Assembly (NCBI RefSeq): GCF_000972845.2
Contig: NC_040027.1
Coordinates: forward strand, 10,593,760-10,657,759
DNA from: Larimichthys crocea
Taxonomy: Eukaryota > Chordata > Actinopteri > Sciaenidae
Reading direction: 5' to 3'
DNA: 64,000 nt
This document shows, in pieces, positions 24,701 through 35,100 of this stretch. The notes under the pieces were generated by a model. The model saw nothing but the letters and a program-made list of their open reading frames with translations. It did not search any database and was not told the DNA's origin. Position numbers and translations under genes: made by a program. Every line of letters starts with the position of its first letter. Within the stretch, counting starts at the first letter, position 1.

Positions 24701-26706
24701 TCACGTAGCTGCTTTTATCACTTATATTTCTATCAGGCTCCACTGCTGAGATGGACACTGGCTGTGTGTTGTGTGCTCACATACGGGGTCTGCTGGATTT
24801 GATGCTTTGGTTCGGGTCAGTAGATGTTGCTCCGAGTAAACGCTCCCTCTTTTGTTTCCGGTGCAGAGCAGCAGCAGTGCAGCCGATCAAGGAGAAATCG
24901 TCTCTCGCATCAAGAGCCTGGAGCTGGAGAACCAGAGCCTACACAAAGGTGGGTTTGTTTGTGGACATTGGTGTCTCAAGGCACTGCGTGGAATATTTTT
25001 AACTGTTAGTCAGCAAAGTAAGCCACTGCAAAGACGACCCGTCAGCCCTGTTGCCTCACCCTGTCTTTCTTGATCTGAAGGAGAAACTACAGCAGCCAAG
25101 AAACATGCAAAAAAAAAAAAACGTGAAAGACCCGAGAGCCAGGGTTTAGTTTGTCCGTTCTGGGTCTTGTCATAATTCATGTTATGAATGACAAATCAAA
25201 CATTACCTGATCCCAAACTGATTTTACATGACTAACAAATCCAGTTTGATCTAAAAGAAACAATTTAAAGCTGCAACTGTCAAATATTCAGTAATTTTAT
25301 TTAAATGTTCATTAAACTGTCAGTAAATCAACCAGGCCAATGAAATCATGGACTTTTTAATTGATTGTTTCAGCAGTCGATGTTAATGCTGTTAATGCTG
25401 AGTCCGGGAGACTCGGTTCATTTCACACTGCACACACTGAAAGCAGACCAAACCGCCTGGACAGCATCATGCAGTTACAGCAGTTACAGCAGCACTGACT
25501 AGGAAGAAGAAAACCTGGCTCATTGATTGGCTTTCTGATCTTTGGTCCGCTGGATAGTCCGTTTGTAAGCGGACTGAGACGCACGTTTTCAGGCGTTACA
25601 CATTTATTTGAACGTGTTCCTCTTTTATACACAGCACTCTTACTACCATGATGTTTTCCCATGTACGAGTTGTTGACTCTGCCCGTGTTTCTTTAGTGGT
25701 GGATGACTTGAGGGCTGCACTTTCCAAACTGGAGTGTCGGGTAGCCGTTTTGGAGAAATCTCCCGCTGCTGTCACCCCGGCTCCCGCTCCTTCAGTTCCG
25801 TACACAAACGTGAGTTCATCCGAGATGCTTTTATCCAATCGGCCGTCTTGTGTTTTAGTTTTATTGTTGCTCCAGTTGGTCAACATAGAGTGAGAATCTT
25901 TCCTCTGTTTAGGGCACTACCGTCCAGCAGAAGAGCAGCGCTCCTGCTAAAGAGGAGGAGGAAGACGACGATGACATCGACCTGTTTGGGAGCGACGAAG
26001 ACGACGACGAGGCGGAGAAACTCAAAGAGCAGAGGTTGAAAGAGTACGCAGAGAGGAAGGCCAAGAAGCCCGGCATCATCGCCAAGTCCTCCATCCTATT
26101 GGACGTCAAACCTGTGAGTCTGACGCCGAACTTTGAGTGAAAACAAATCCTACAGGATCCTTTCAGTAAAAATGAATTAAAGTTGTTTTTGAGACTTACA
26201 CCTCTCCTCCTCCGCCTTTTGTAGTGGGACGATGAAACCGACATGGTGAAGCTGGAGGAGTGTGTGCGCTCGGTGCAGGTTGACGGCCTGCTATGGGGCA
26301 CGTCCAAACTGGTTCCTGTGGGTTACGGCATCAAGAAGCTCCAGATCGCATGCGTGGTGGAGGACGACAAGGTGGGAACAGACCTGCTGGAGGAAGAAAT
26401 CACCAAGTTTGAGGACTACGTAAGTACTGCACGTTTTTAAATATCTGTAATGACCGTGATCTAGATTTGGAATCGTACCCAAATCAAAAGTTAACATTCA
26501 CCTAGACTTAAACTCACAAACTCCAAGGTACTTTCCGGCAAATGTTAAGACACTTGAACAAATTTCCAGCACTTTGCTAACATCATGTGGCTGAAAAGTA
26601 GTATGAATAAAACTCTGGCATTGTTTGAATCCTGGTTGAGTTTCTCTCTTTTTCTGCTTTATTTCAGGTCCAGAGTGTCGACGTGGCAGCTTTCAATAAG
26701 ATCTGA
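21798..26706 (+). CDS. eef1d: Elongation factor 1-delta, long isoform (eEF1B-delta-L), 9 coding exons
   Basis: Guanine-nucleotide exchange subunit for eEF1A. In mammals the long isoform is nuclear and acts in the heat-shock response. Exons: 21798-23092, 23541-23658, 23746-23817, 24529-24591, 24867-24948, 25697-25809, 25913-26113, 26225-26419 and 26668-26706. They total 2,178 bases, 725 residues. The long exon's donor (gacaa|gtatga) leaves phase 2, exactly what the 23541 acceptor needs, giving ...LRDNTMSSLD. Seen: a nuclear-localisation-like [12 protein letters not shown] (about 64-75); four W-x-(E/N/D)-K/R-x-x-(Y/F)-x-x-AE modules near residues 122, 191, 275 and 387, with a fifth in the canonical exon; the conserved [12 protein letters not shown] (about 176-187); Glu and Ala runs (about 318-337); the leucine-zipper segment; the acidic [20 protein letters not shown] stretch; and the C-terminal GEF domain ending VAAFNKI. 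Without splicing, the long exon reads on to a stop at 23174. Confidence 0.93.
23545..26706 (+). CDS. eef1d: Elongation factor 1-delta, canonical short isoform
   Basis: Starts at the ATG four bases into the exon at 23541-23658 (context caccATGA) and shares all later exons with the long form. It has 292 residues; human eEF1B-delta is 281. Order: an N-terminal module ([20 protein letters not shown]), a short exon rich in Q/S/P (24529-24591, 63 bases, phase 0 at both ends, so it can be skipped), a heptad-leucine zipper (24867-25809), the acidic segment, and the EF1-beta/delta GEF domain with [15 protein letters not shown] and GYGIKKLQI. It is part of the eEF1B complex with the beta/gamma subunits and valyl-tRNA synthetase in vertebrates (known of the family). 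Confidence 0.95.
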
Positions 26707-26776
26707 GTCCGGTGTCTCTCTCTGTCTTTCGTCACGTCTCGTTTCTCTGCTGATTGTGTCAATGGTTAACAATAAT

Positions 26777-26782
26777 AATAAA
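26777..26782 (+). promoter_or_regulatory. Polyadenylation signal AATAAA for eef1d
   Basis: The hexamer sits about 70 bases after the stop codon in aataataataaaaccc. It recurs in the inverted copy (ttttattattatgtt, about 35105) and the direct copy (about 38706) of this segment. Confidence 0.7.
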
Positions 26783-26802
26783 ACCCAACTCTTGCACTGA
26801 AG

Positions 26803-27690
26803 CTTGATGTGTCATGGATTATGATTTGAAAAGATGAACACATTTAGTGTTCTTGTCCAAAGTTTTAAAGGATCACACAGGCCATACACTGACATGTGGA
26901 TCCAGTGAAAGACTTCCCTGTCAGCCCTTTCTATTTCACATAGAAAGATAGTTTCTGTGGTCAAGGTACAGTCTCTAAGTAGGCGTCCTCTTTCACTTTT
27001 TTTTAAAAACACATTTTGTTATGACGACCGCAGACAAACTTTCATTTTCCTCTGTAGTCATGGTGTGGAAGCAGAAATCTCGCAGTGAGCGTTCACTGGC
27101 CGAAATGTACTTTTATGTCTTTGATAAGCAGCATGAACTAAAACCAAATATGTTTGGATCGGTTGGGTTCCTGGTACAGGTGGTGGTGGTAGACACTGCA
27201 GGGCAGAGAGGCTGGTTAAAGTTGGTGTTCAAGACGTGGACTGTCACCTGCATAGAAGCATAGAAGACGAGTTGGAAGGAGCCTCCACTGGAAAAGGAGG
27301 CAACGTCGACTCCACCATCAGTCTGATCTCTGATCACAGCTCAATGAACTATTTGATACATCAAAATGTCACTAACTCCAATTGTTAATGGTTGTGCATT
27401 ACATTGGCTATAATGACAAGATACTCCCGTGACCAGTGACCCAAACTTCAAACCACCACCGACCCTCTTAACTACATCCTAATCAGGGGCGGAGTGGACC
27501 GGCCCACAACATTTGATAATCCACCTTTTCAGTCTTTCCGGTGCAACTGTGTAAGTCTTTAAAACAACATACCTTGAGCCATGCAATGACTTAACAGGAA
27601 TCAGTGAGAGTGGACACGTTAAATACTTCCAAACTTGTCATTTATTAACACTATACTACTACTATAACACTACTATTTAATACACACACT
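26803..27690. other. eef1d downstream flank, repeated in the fold-back copies
   Basis: No gene recognised. This segment recurs inverted at about 34,210-35,100 and direct at about 38,730-39,610, each with small deletions. All frames through it are short. Confidence 0.6.
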
Positions 27691-27699
27691 GCACCACTC

Positions 27700-27815
27700 A
27701 TCAAAAAAAAAAAAAAAAAAAAAACAATATATATATATATATAACAATTAAAACAATTAATAAAACAATAATAAACGTGAGGAGCCGTTTGGGAGCCGGC
27801 TCCTCACATTTATAA
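27700..27815. repeat. A-rich/AT microsatellite and GGAGCCG palindrome
   Basis: A poly-A run and (ta)n are followed by gaggagccgtttgggagccggctcctcac, an imperfect palindrome. The inverted copy at 34,100-34,146 preserves a longer form with ggctctttcggctccc in the centre, suggesting this copy lost the middle. Words like this occur at the ends of some fish hAT-type repeats. Confidence 0.5.
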
Positions 27816-28028
27816 TTGTTTTTTTTATTATTTTATATTTTTAAATGTTATTATATTTTATTTTATTTTTGACATTGTAAAGCACTTTGGTCAGTGCATG
27901 CTGTGTAAAAATGTGCTATATAAATAAAACGTACAAACTATTTAATTAATTTATCACCCAAAATAATGCAATAATGTAATAAATAATGTCTCTCGTCTCC
28001 CTCCTGTCGTGTTTGTCCTCCGCGACTG

Positions 28029-28050
28029 CTGTGTGTGTGTGTGTGTGTGT
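28029..28050. repeat. (GT)n microsatellite
   Basis: About eleven gt units. The corresponding positions in the other copies (about 33,820 inverted, about 39,950 direct) have different lengths, as expected for a slippage-prone or error-prone run. Confidence 0.8.
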
Positions 28051-28380
28051 CACCCCTGAATTTCAAATATTTTCTGTAGCCAACTGCATTTACAGTTGTA
28101 AAATCCCTTGTAACTCCCTGAAACCACCCAATGAATGCACTAACTTGCTTGAAGAACCACTCTGCTACACAAAGCAGACAGAAACACCTATAAAAACCTA
28201 AGCATAGACATTTAAAAAAAGGACAGCTATTGACATTTTATTTTTTTATATTTATATAAACACACATACACACAAAGTACTGAAAAAAGGAGAAATTAAA
28301 TAACAGCACTCAAGTAAATGTGCTTTGGTAATGCCCACCACTGACATCTGGACAAATAAAACCAAAATGTTTTTGGTTAT

Positions 28381-28606
28381 ACAGTGGGGGAGATACGTTC
28401 TTAAAATAACCCGCAATAAACGAAATCCGCGAAGTAAGTTTTACAATTATTCTACATGTTTTAAGGACGTAAAACCCCTAACCACACACTTTTATACACC
28501 TTTTTACACGCATTTTGTACAGTACTCCCTTAGCCAATCAGGACGCAGAACACACGTGCGGTTCTCCCTTAGCCAATCAGGACGCAGAACACAGTACACT
28601 GTAAAA
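28381..28606. mobile_element. Tc1/pogo (Tigger)-like MITE
   Basis: Starts tacagtgg, with gagatacgttc and ccgcaataaacgaaatccgcgaa close behind, and ends acagtacactgta. The inverted copy at 31,335-31,576 preserves a fuller start (tacagtggtccccctttatc on the other strand). The 'CAGTGGTCCCC ... ATCCGCG' end is typical of Tigger/pogo-type elements with TA target sites. Two direct 26-28 base blocks (ttagccaatcaggacgcag) lie inside. No transposase. Confidence 0.5.
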
Positions 28607-29529
28607 AAAGCATGCAAAATTACACTAAAAATCTTTGCACCACACTCCTGTCTCGTCCTCACTCCTCTCTCTCCTTCAGCGTTTCTACCCCCGCCCCGGT
28701 ATGATGATTAGTTGCACAGCATGCACGTCACACCCGTAGCCAATGCCTAAAGAGAAAAGTACCACATCACCACATCTGGGCTGAGCCTCTCCCAGCATCT
28801 CTCGTTTTCGCGTGGTCACCTCGGGCCGCTTCAATATTTTCAAGCGCGTCCTTATTGCGACTTTATGGCAAATACTTTGAGAAAACTGGGAAAGTCGGCT
28901 CGAGCTTACTGCAGCGTGTGGACACATGTTTCATCTCTTGTAACCACAAAAGCCCTGCAGTCATCTCCTGGGTGGTATCAGCTGGGACTTATGATGACAT
29001 GGCATCTTGTGACATGTACGGACAGCTCTATAAGGTACGTTTATTCTTATTAATTATTATGAATCATCATCATCATCGTGTTATAAGAATAGTGCATTTT
29101 TTTCCAGCTGCAGCTGTGCGCAACGTGTGCGCATAAGGTGTGAGTGGATGGAGAAGCTGCACGTTTGCGGTTGCAGTTAGGAATATAGTGGTAATATATG
29201 AGGCTGGAGCGTCTCATCAAATAAAGGCAAAAACAAAAACAAACGCCGGAGCTGTGTGAGTCATTGCACTGCTAAAGAAAGTAGCTTAACACCGAGGATG
29301 ACTTGCAGTTTCAACACGAACATGGTTATTTGGAGTTATTATTGCAATAACCGGCCAGGGGACCTCTGCCGCACGTTTGCATGTGCTGATCAGGTCCACA
29401 TGGAGGGAGGGAGCTGGAGAGCTCACCCCGCCTTCCTCCCTGTGGTTCCTCCTCGTCCTCTGATATGAGGAACGAGGCGTCATCGTCATCCTCTGTGAGG
29501 CCAATTTCCAGCACGTCTTCCTCGGGATA

Positions 29530-29650
29530 GGGACTTGGCTTGGGAACCGGAGGGTGGCCGGTTCAAGTCCCACATGGAAAAATATGGAAGGTGGACTGGT
29601 AGCTGGAGAGGTGCCAGTTCACCTCCTGGGCACTGCCGAGGTGCCCTTGA
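29530..29650 (+). repeat. tRNA-derived SINE fragment
   Basis: Contains ggccggttcaagtccc, which matches an RNA polymerase III B box (GGTTCAANTCC), then the common fish SINE text ctggagaggtgccagttcacctcctgggc. Copies: inverted near 30,240-30,345 and 32,200-32,290, direct near 41,440-41,540, and a diverged piece near 10,880-10,950. No A box was recognised, so it is probably 5' truncated. Confidence 0.55.
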
Positions 29651-29849
29651 GGTTGGGAGCAGGGATGTAGTGGTAAAAAAAGAGGTGGGTAAACTATACA
29701 TTTTGGGATCGGGGGACCACGACGTTGTAAGGGCCAATTCATAGTCGACGCAAGCATGACGCAAGGAGGCTACGATGTGTATTTTATGAAACAACTTTTC
29801 TGACACATAGGATTGTGTGTGTATGAGTGTTTGTAAATGTGCATGTGTG

Positions 29850-30018
29850 TGTACATGACGCACTCGAAGGGCTCTCTCTACCGTACCCGATGAAATGAGA
29901 TTTATGATCATTTTAAGTGAATATGACAGTTCATATGATTATGGTTTAAACTCATATTCTGGCCACTTTGTATTGCATAAATAGGCTGAAGCCCCCCTAA
30001 AATAGGCCTAGTGACGCC
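29850..30018 (-). repeat. Truncated copy of the hAT element seen whole at 41,763
   Basis: The end ggcctagtgacgccactg followed by cctgaccc is the reverse complement of the left end of the 41,763-42,483 element plus its target duplication. The match stops near 29,850, inside the element, and no second target duplication is present. A direct duplicate lies at 31,816-31,975. Confidence 0.65.
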
Positions 30019-30239
30019 ACTGCCTGACCCTGTGTAAACCCCACATGCTGGAATATTACAATTCCCTCAATATACCAGTCAAAACCTTGAGCATTAGATT
30101 AACATTAAAATACTATATATGGAATCATGTGGTGAACAAAATAGTGTAGCCTCAGAAAGGACCATCTAACTGCACTTCAGTTAGAGTCTCCCACAGTCCA
30201 GTCATCCAGCCACAGAAATCCCCAATCCTCCCAACCTCA

Positions 30240-31815
30240 ACAGGAGGTGAAACTGGCACCTCTCCAGCTACCAGTCCACCTTCCATATTTTTCCATGTGG
30301 GACTTGAACCGGCCACCCTCCGGTTCCCAAGCCAAGTCCCTATCCCGAGGAAGACGTGCTGGAAATTGGCCTCACAGAGGATGACGATGACGCCTCGTTC
30401 CTCATCTCAGAGGACGAGGAGGAACCTTCGTGGCCCCCGCCCTGGCTGAAAAAGCTGCTCGAGTCTACCAACAGGGAGGAAGGCGGGGTGAGCTCTCCAG
30501 CTCCCTCCCTCCATGTTTACCTGCTCAGCACGTGCAAACGCGCGGCAGAGGTCCCCTGGCCGGTTATTGCAATAATAACTCAAATAACCATTTCGTGTTG
30601 AAAACTGCAAGTCATCCTCGGTGTTAAGCTACTTTCTTTAGCAGTGCAAAGACTCACACAGCTCCGGCGTTTGTTTTTGTTTTTGCCTTTTTGATGAGAC
30701 ACTCCAGCCTCATATATTACCACTATATTCCTAACTGCAACCGCAAACGTGAGCTTCTCCATCCACTCACACCTTGTGCGCACACGTTGGCCACAGCTGC
30801 AGCTGGGAAATGCACTATTCTTATAACACGATGATGATGATGATTCATATAATTAATAAGAATAAACTTACCTTATAGAGCTGTCCGTACATGTCACAAG
30901 ATGCCATTTCATCATAAGTCCCAGCTGATACCACCCAGAGATGACTGCGGGCTTTTGTGGTTACAAGAGATGAAACCGTGTCCACACGCTGCAGTAAGCT
31001 CGAGCCGACTTTCCCGTTTTTCTCAAAGTATTTGCCATAAAGTCGCAATAGGACGCACTTGAAAATATTGAAGCGGCTGAGGTGACCACGCGAAAACGAG
31101 AGATGCTGGGAGAGGCTCAGCCCAGTGTGGTGATGTGTCGTTTAAATGAACGATGGGAGCCGGGGTTTTTGTACTTTTCTTTTAGGCATTGGCTACGGGT
31201 GTGACGTGCATGCTGTGCAACTAATCATCATACGCCCAGGGGGTGGCGGGGTAGAACGCGAAGCGAGAGCGGAGGAGGACGAGACAGGAGTGTGGTGCAA
31301 AGATTTTAGTGTAATTTGCTGCTTTTTTTACAGTGTACTGTACGTATACGCGCATTGTGTCTGCGTCCTGATTGGCTAAGGGAGACCGCACATGTGTTCT
31401 GCGTCCTGATTGGCTAGGAGTACTGTACAAAATGCGTGTAAAAAGGTGTATAAAAGTGTGTGGTTAGGGGTTTTACGGCCTTAAAACATGTATATAATTG
31501 TAAAACTTACTTCGCGGATTTCGTTTATTGCGGTTATTTTTAGAACGTATCCCCGAGATAAAGGGGGACCACTGTATACCAAAAACATTTTGGTTTTATT
31601 TGTCCAGATGTCAGTGGTGGGCATTACCAAAGCACATTTACTTGAGTGCTGTTATTTAATTCTCCTTTTTTCAGTACTTTGTGTGGTGTGTGTGTGTCTT
31701 GGTTTTTTTAGGTGTTTCTGCTGCTTGTGTAGCAGAGTGGTTCTTCAAGCAATTAGTGCATTATTGGTGGTTTCAGGGAGTTACAAGGGATTTTACAACT
31801 GTAAATGCAGTTGAT
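30240..31815. repeat. Inverted copy of 28,081-29,640
   Basis: Read on the minus strand it follows 29,640 back to about 28,081 with scattered one-base losses and gains. Landmarks: the SINE B box at 30,305; the accgaggatgac word near 30,620; tttgccataaagtcgc at 31,030; gtgacgtgcatgctgtgc at 31,200; and the Tigger-like end at 31,576. It ends abruptly at gcagttgatgacgc. Confidence 0.85.
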
Positions 31816-32195
31816 GACGCATGAAGGGCTCTCTCTACCGTACCCGATGAAATGAGATTTATGATCATATTTAAGTGAATATGACCGTTCATTGTTATTG
31901 GTTTAAACTCATATTCTGGCCACTTTGTATTGCATAAATAGGCTGAAGCCCCCCTAAAATGGCCTAGTGACGCCACTGCCTGACCCTTTGTAAACCCCAC
32001 ATGCTGGAATTTACATTCCCTCCATATACCAGTCAAAACTTTGAGCATTAGATTACATTAAAAATACTATATATGGAATCATGTGGTGAACAAAATAGTG
32101 AGCCTCAGAAAGGACCATCTAACTGCACTTCAGATTAGAGTCTCCCACAGTCCCAGTCATCCAGCCACCGAATCCCCCAAATCCTCCCAACCTCA
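31816..32195. repeat. Direct copy of spacer 29,850-30,240
   Basis: Carries the same gaagggctctctctaccgta start and the same run through ccgttcat, cctagtgacgccactgcc, atatatggaatcatgtgg and cagtcatccagccac. It joins the two inverted copies. Confidence 0.85.
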
Positions 32196-35100
32196 ACAGG
32201 AGGTGAACTGGCACCTCTCCAGCTACCAGTCCACCTTCCATATTTTTCCATGTGGGACTTGAACCGGCCACCCTCCGGTTCCCAAGCCAAGGCCCTATCC
32301 CGAGGAAGACGTGCTGGAATTGGCCTCACAGAGGATGACGATGACGCCTCCTTCCTCATATCAGAGGACGGGAGGAACCTCTGTGGCCCCAGCCCTGGCT
32401 GAAAGCCGAAGCTGCTCGGTCTACCAACAGGGAGGAAGGCGGGTGAGCTCTCCAGCTCCCTCCCTCCATGTGGACCTGCTCAGCACGTGCAAACGTGCGG
32501 CGAGAGGTCCCCTGGCCGGTTATTGCATAATAACTCCAAATAACCATGTTCGTGTTGAACTGCAAGTCATCCTCGGTGTTAAGCTACTTTCTTTAGCAGT
32601 GCAACGACTCACACAGCTCCGGCGTTTGTTTTTGTTTTTGCCTTTATTTGATGAGACACTCCAGCCTCATATATTACCACTATATTCCTAACTGCAACCG
32701 CAAACGTGCAGCTTCTCCATCCACTCACAACCTTGTGCGCACACGTTGCCGCACAGCTGCCGCTGGAAAATGCACTATTCTTATAACACGATGATGATGA
32801 TGATTCATAATAATTAATAAGAATAAACTTACCTTTAGAGCTGTCCGTACTGTCACAAGATGCCATGTCATCATAAGTCCCAGCTGATACCACCCAGAGA
32901 TGACTGCAGGGCTTTTGTGGTTACAAGAGATGAAACACGTGTCCACACGCTGCAGTAAGCTCGAGCCGACTTTCCCAGTTTTCTCAAAGTATTGCCATAA
33001 AGTCGCATAGGACGCACTTGAAAATATTGAAGCGGCTGAGGTGACCACGCGAAAACGAGAGATGCTGGAGAGGCTCAGCCCAGATGTGGTGATGTGTCGT
33101 TTTAAATGAACGATGGGAGCCGGGTTTTTTTTAACTTTTCTCTTTAGGCATGGCTACGGGTGTGTGTGACGTGCTGCTGTGCAACTAATCATCATACGCC
33201 CAGGGGTGGTGCGGGGGGTGAAACGCTGAAGGAGAGCAGAGGAGGGGGACGAGACAGGAGTGTGGTGCAAAGATTTAGTGTAATTTTGCGCTTTTTTTAC
33301 AGTGTACTGTTCAGTATGAACGCGCATGTGTTCTGCGCTGATTGGCTAAGGGAGAACCGACATGTGTTCTGCGTCCTGATTGGCTAGGGGGTACTGTACA
33401 AAATGCGTGTAAAAAGTGTTATAAAAGTGTGTGGTTAGGGGTTTTACGGCCTTAAAACATGTATAATATTGTAAAACTTACTTCGCGGATTTCGTTTTTG
33501 CGGGTATTTTTTGAAACGTATCCCCCGAGATAAAAAGGGGACCACTGTATACCAAAAACATTTTGGTTTTATTTGTCCAGATGTCAGTGGTGGGCATTAC
33601 CAAAGCACATTTCTGAGTGCTGTTATTTATTCCTCATTTTTTCAGTACTTTGTGTTGGTGTGTTGTCTTAGGTTTTTATAGGTGTTCTGTCTGCTTGTGT
33701 GTAGCAGAGTGGTTCTTCAAGCAAGTTAGTGCATTCATTGTGGTGGTTTCAGGGAGTTACAAGGGATTTTACAACTGTAAATGCAGTTGGCTACAGAAAA
33801 TATTTGAAATTCAGGGGTGACACACACACACACACACCACAGCAGTCGCGGAGGACAAACACGACGGAGGGAGACGAGAGACCTTATTTATTACATTATT
33901 GCATTATTTTGGGTGATAAATTAATTAAATAGTTGTACGTTTTATTTCATAGCACATTTTTACACAGCATGCACTGACCAAAGTGCTTTACAATGTCAAA
34001 AATAAAATAAAATTTAATTTTAACATTTAAAATATAAAATAATAATAACAGCAATAATAATAAATAATAATTAATTAATAAAAAACAATTAATAAAATGT
34101 GAGGAGCCGTGGGAGCCGGCTCTTTCGGCTCCCAAACGGCTCCTCACATTTTATTAATTGGTTTAATTGTTATATATATGTATTTATTATTTATTTATTG
34201 ATTGAGTGGTGCAGTGTGTGTATTAAATAGTGTGTTATAGTGTAGTTAGTGTTAATAAATGACAAGTTTGATAGTATTTAACGTGTCCACTCTACTGATT
34301 CCTGTTAAGTCATTGCATGGCTCAAGGTATGTTGTTGTTTAAAGACTTGCACAGTTGCACCGAAAAGACTGAAAAGGTGGGATTATCAATGTTGTGGGCG
34401 GTCCCACTCCGCCCCTGATTAGGATGTGTTAAGAGGGGTCGGTGGTGGTTTGAGTTTGGGTCCATGGTCACGGGAGTATCTTGTCATTATCGCATGTAAT
34501 GCACAACATTAAACACTTGGAGTTAGTGACATTTTGATGTATCAAATGTTCATTGAGCTGTGATCAGAGATCAGACTGATAGTGGAGTCGAGTTGTTGCC
34601 TCCTTTTCCATGTGGACGCTCCTTCCACTCGTTTCTATGCTTCTATGAGGTGACAGTCCACGTCTTGAACACCAACTTTAACCAGCCTCTCTCCCTGCAG
34701 TGTCTCACCACACCACCTGTACCCGGAACCAACTGATCCAAACATATTTGGTTTTAGTTCATGCTGCTTATCAAAGACATAAAAGTACCGTCTGCTGTGA
34801 ACGCTCACTGCGAGATTTCTGCTTCCACACCATGACTACAGAGGAAAATGAAAGTTGTTTGTCGGTCGTCATGCAAAATAGTTTTTATAAAAAACTGTAG
34901 AGGACACCTCCTCAGAGACTGTACCTTGACCACAGAACTATCTTCTACTGTGAAATAGAAAGGGCTGACAGGGAAGTCTTTCACTGGATCCACATGTCAG
35001 TGTATGGCCTGTCTGATCCTTTAAAACTTTGGACAAGAACACTAAATGTGTCATCTTTTCAAATCATAATCCATGACACATCAACTTCAGTGCAAGAGTT

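Noticed and set aside
28325..28711. 128-codon frame
   Set aside because: It runs across a Tigger-like MITE and a repeated segment. The frame is not kept in the other copies.
29530..29650. tRNA gene
   Set aside because: Only a B-box-like motif is present. There is no A box, no cloverleaf and no anticodon arm, and the text matches SINE tails.
32311..33048. Open frames of 107-126 codons in the inverted copy
   Set aside because: They are shared with SINE and repeat text, shifted by deletions against the reference copy, and have no recognisable product.
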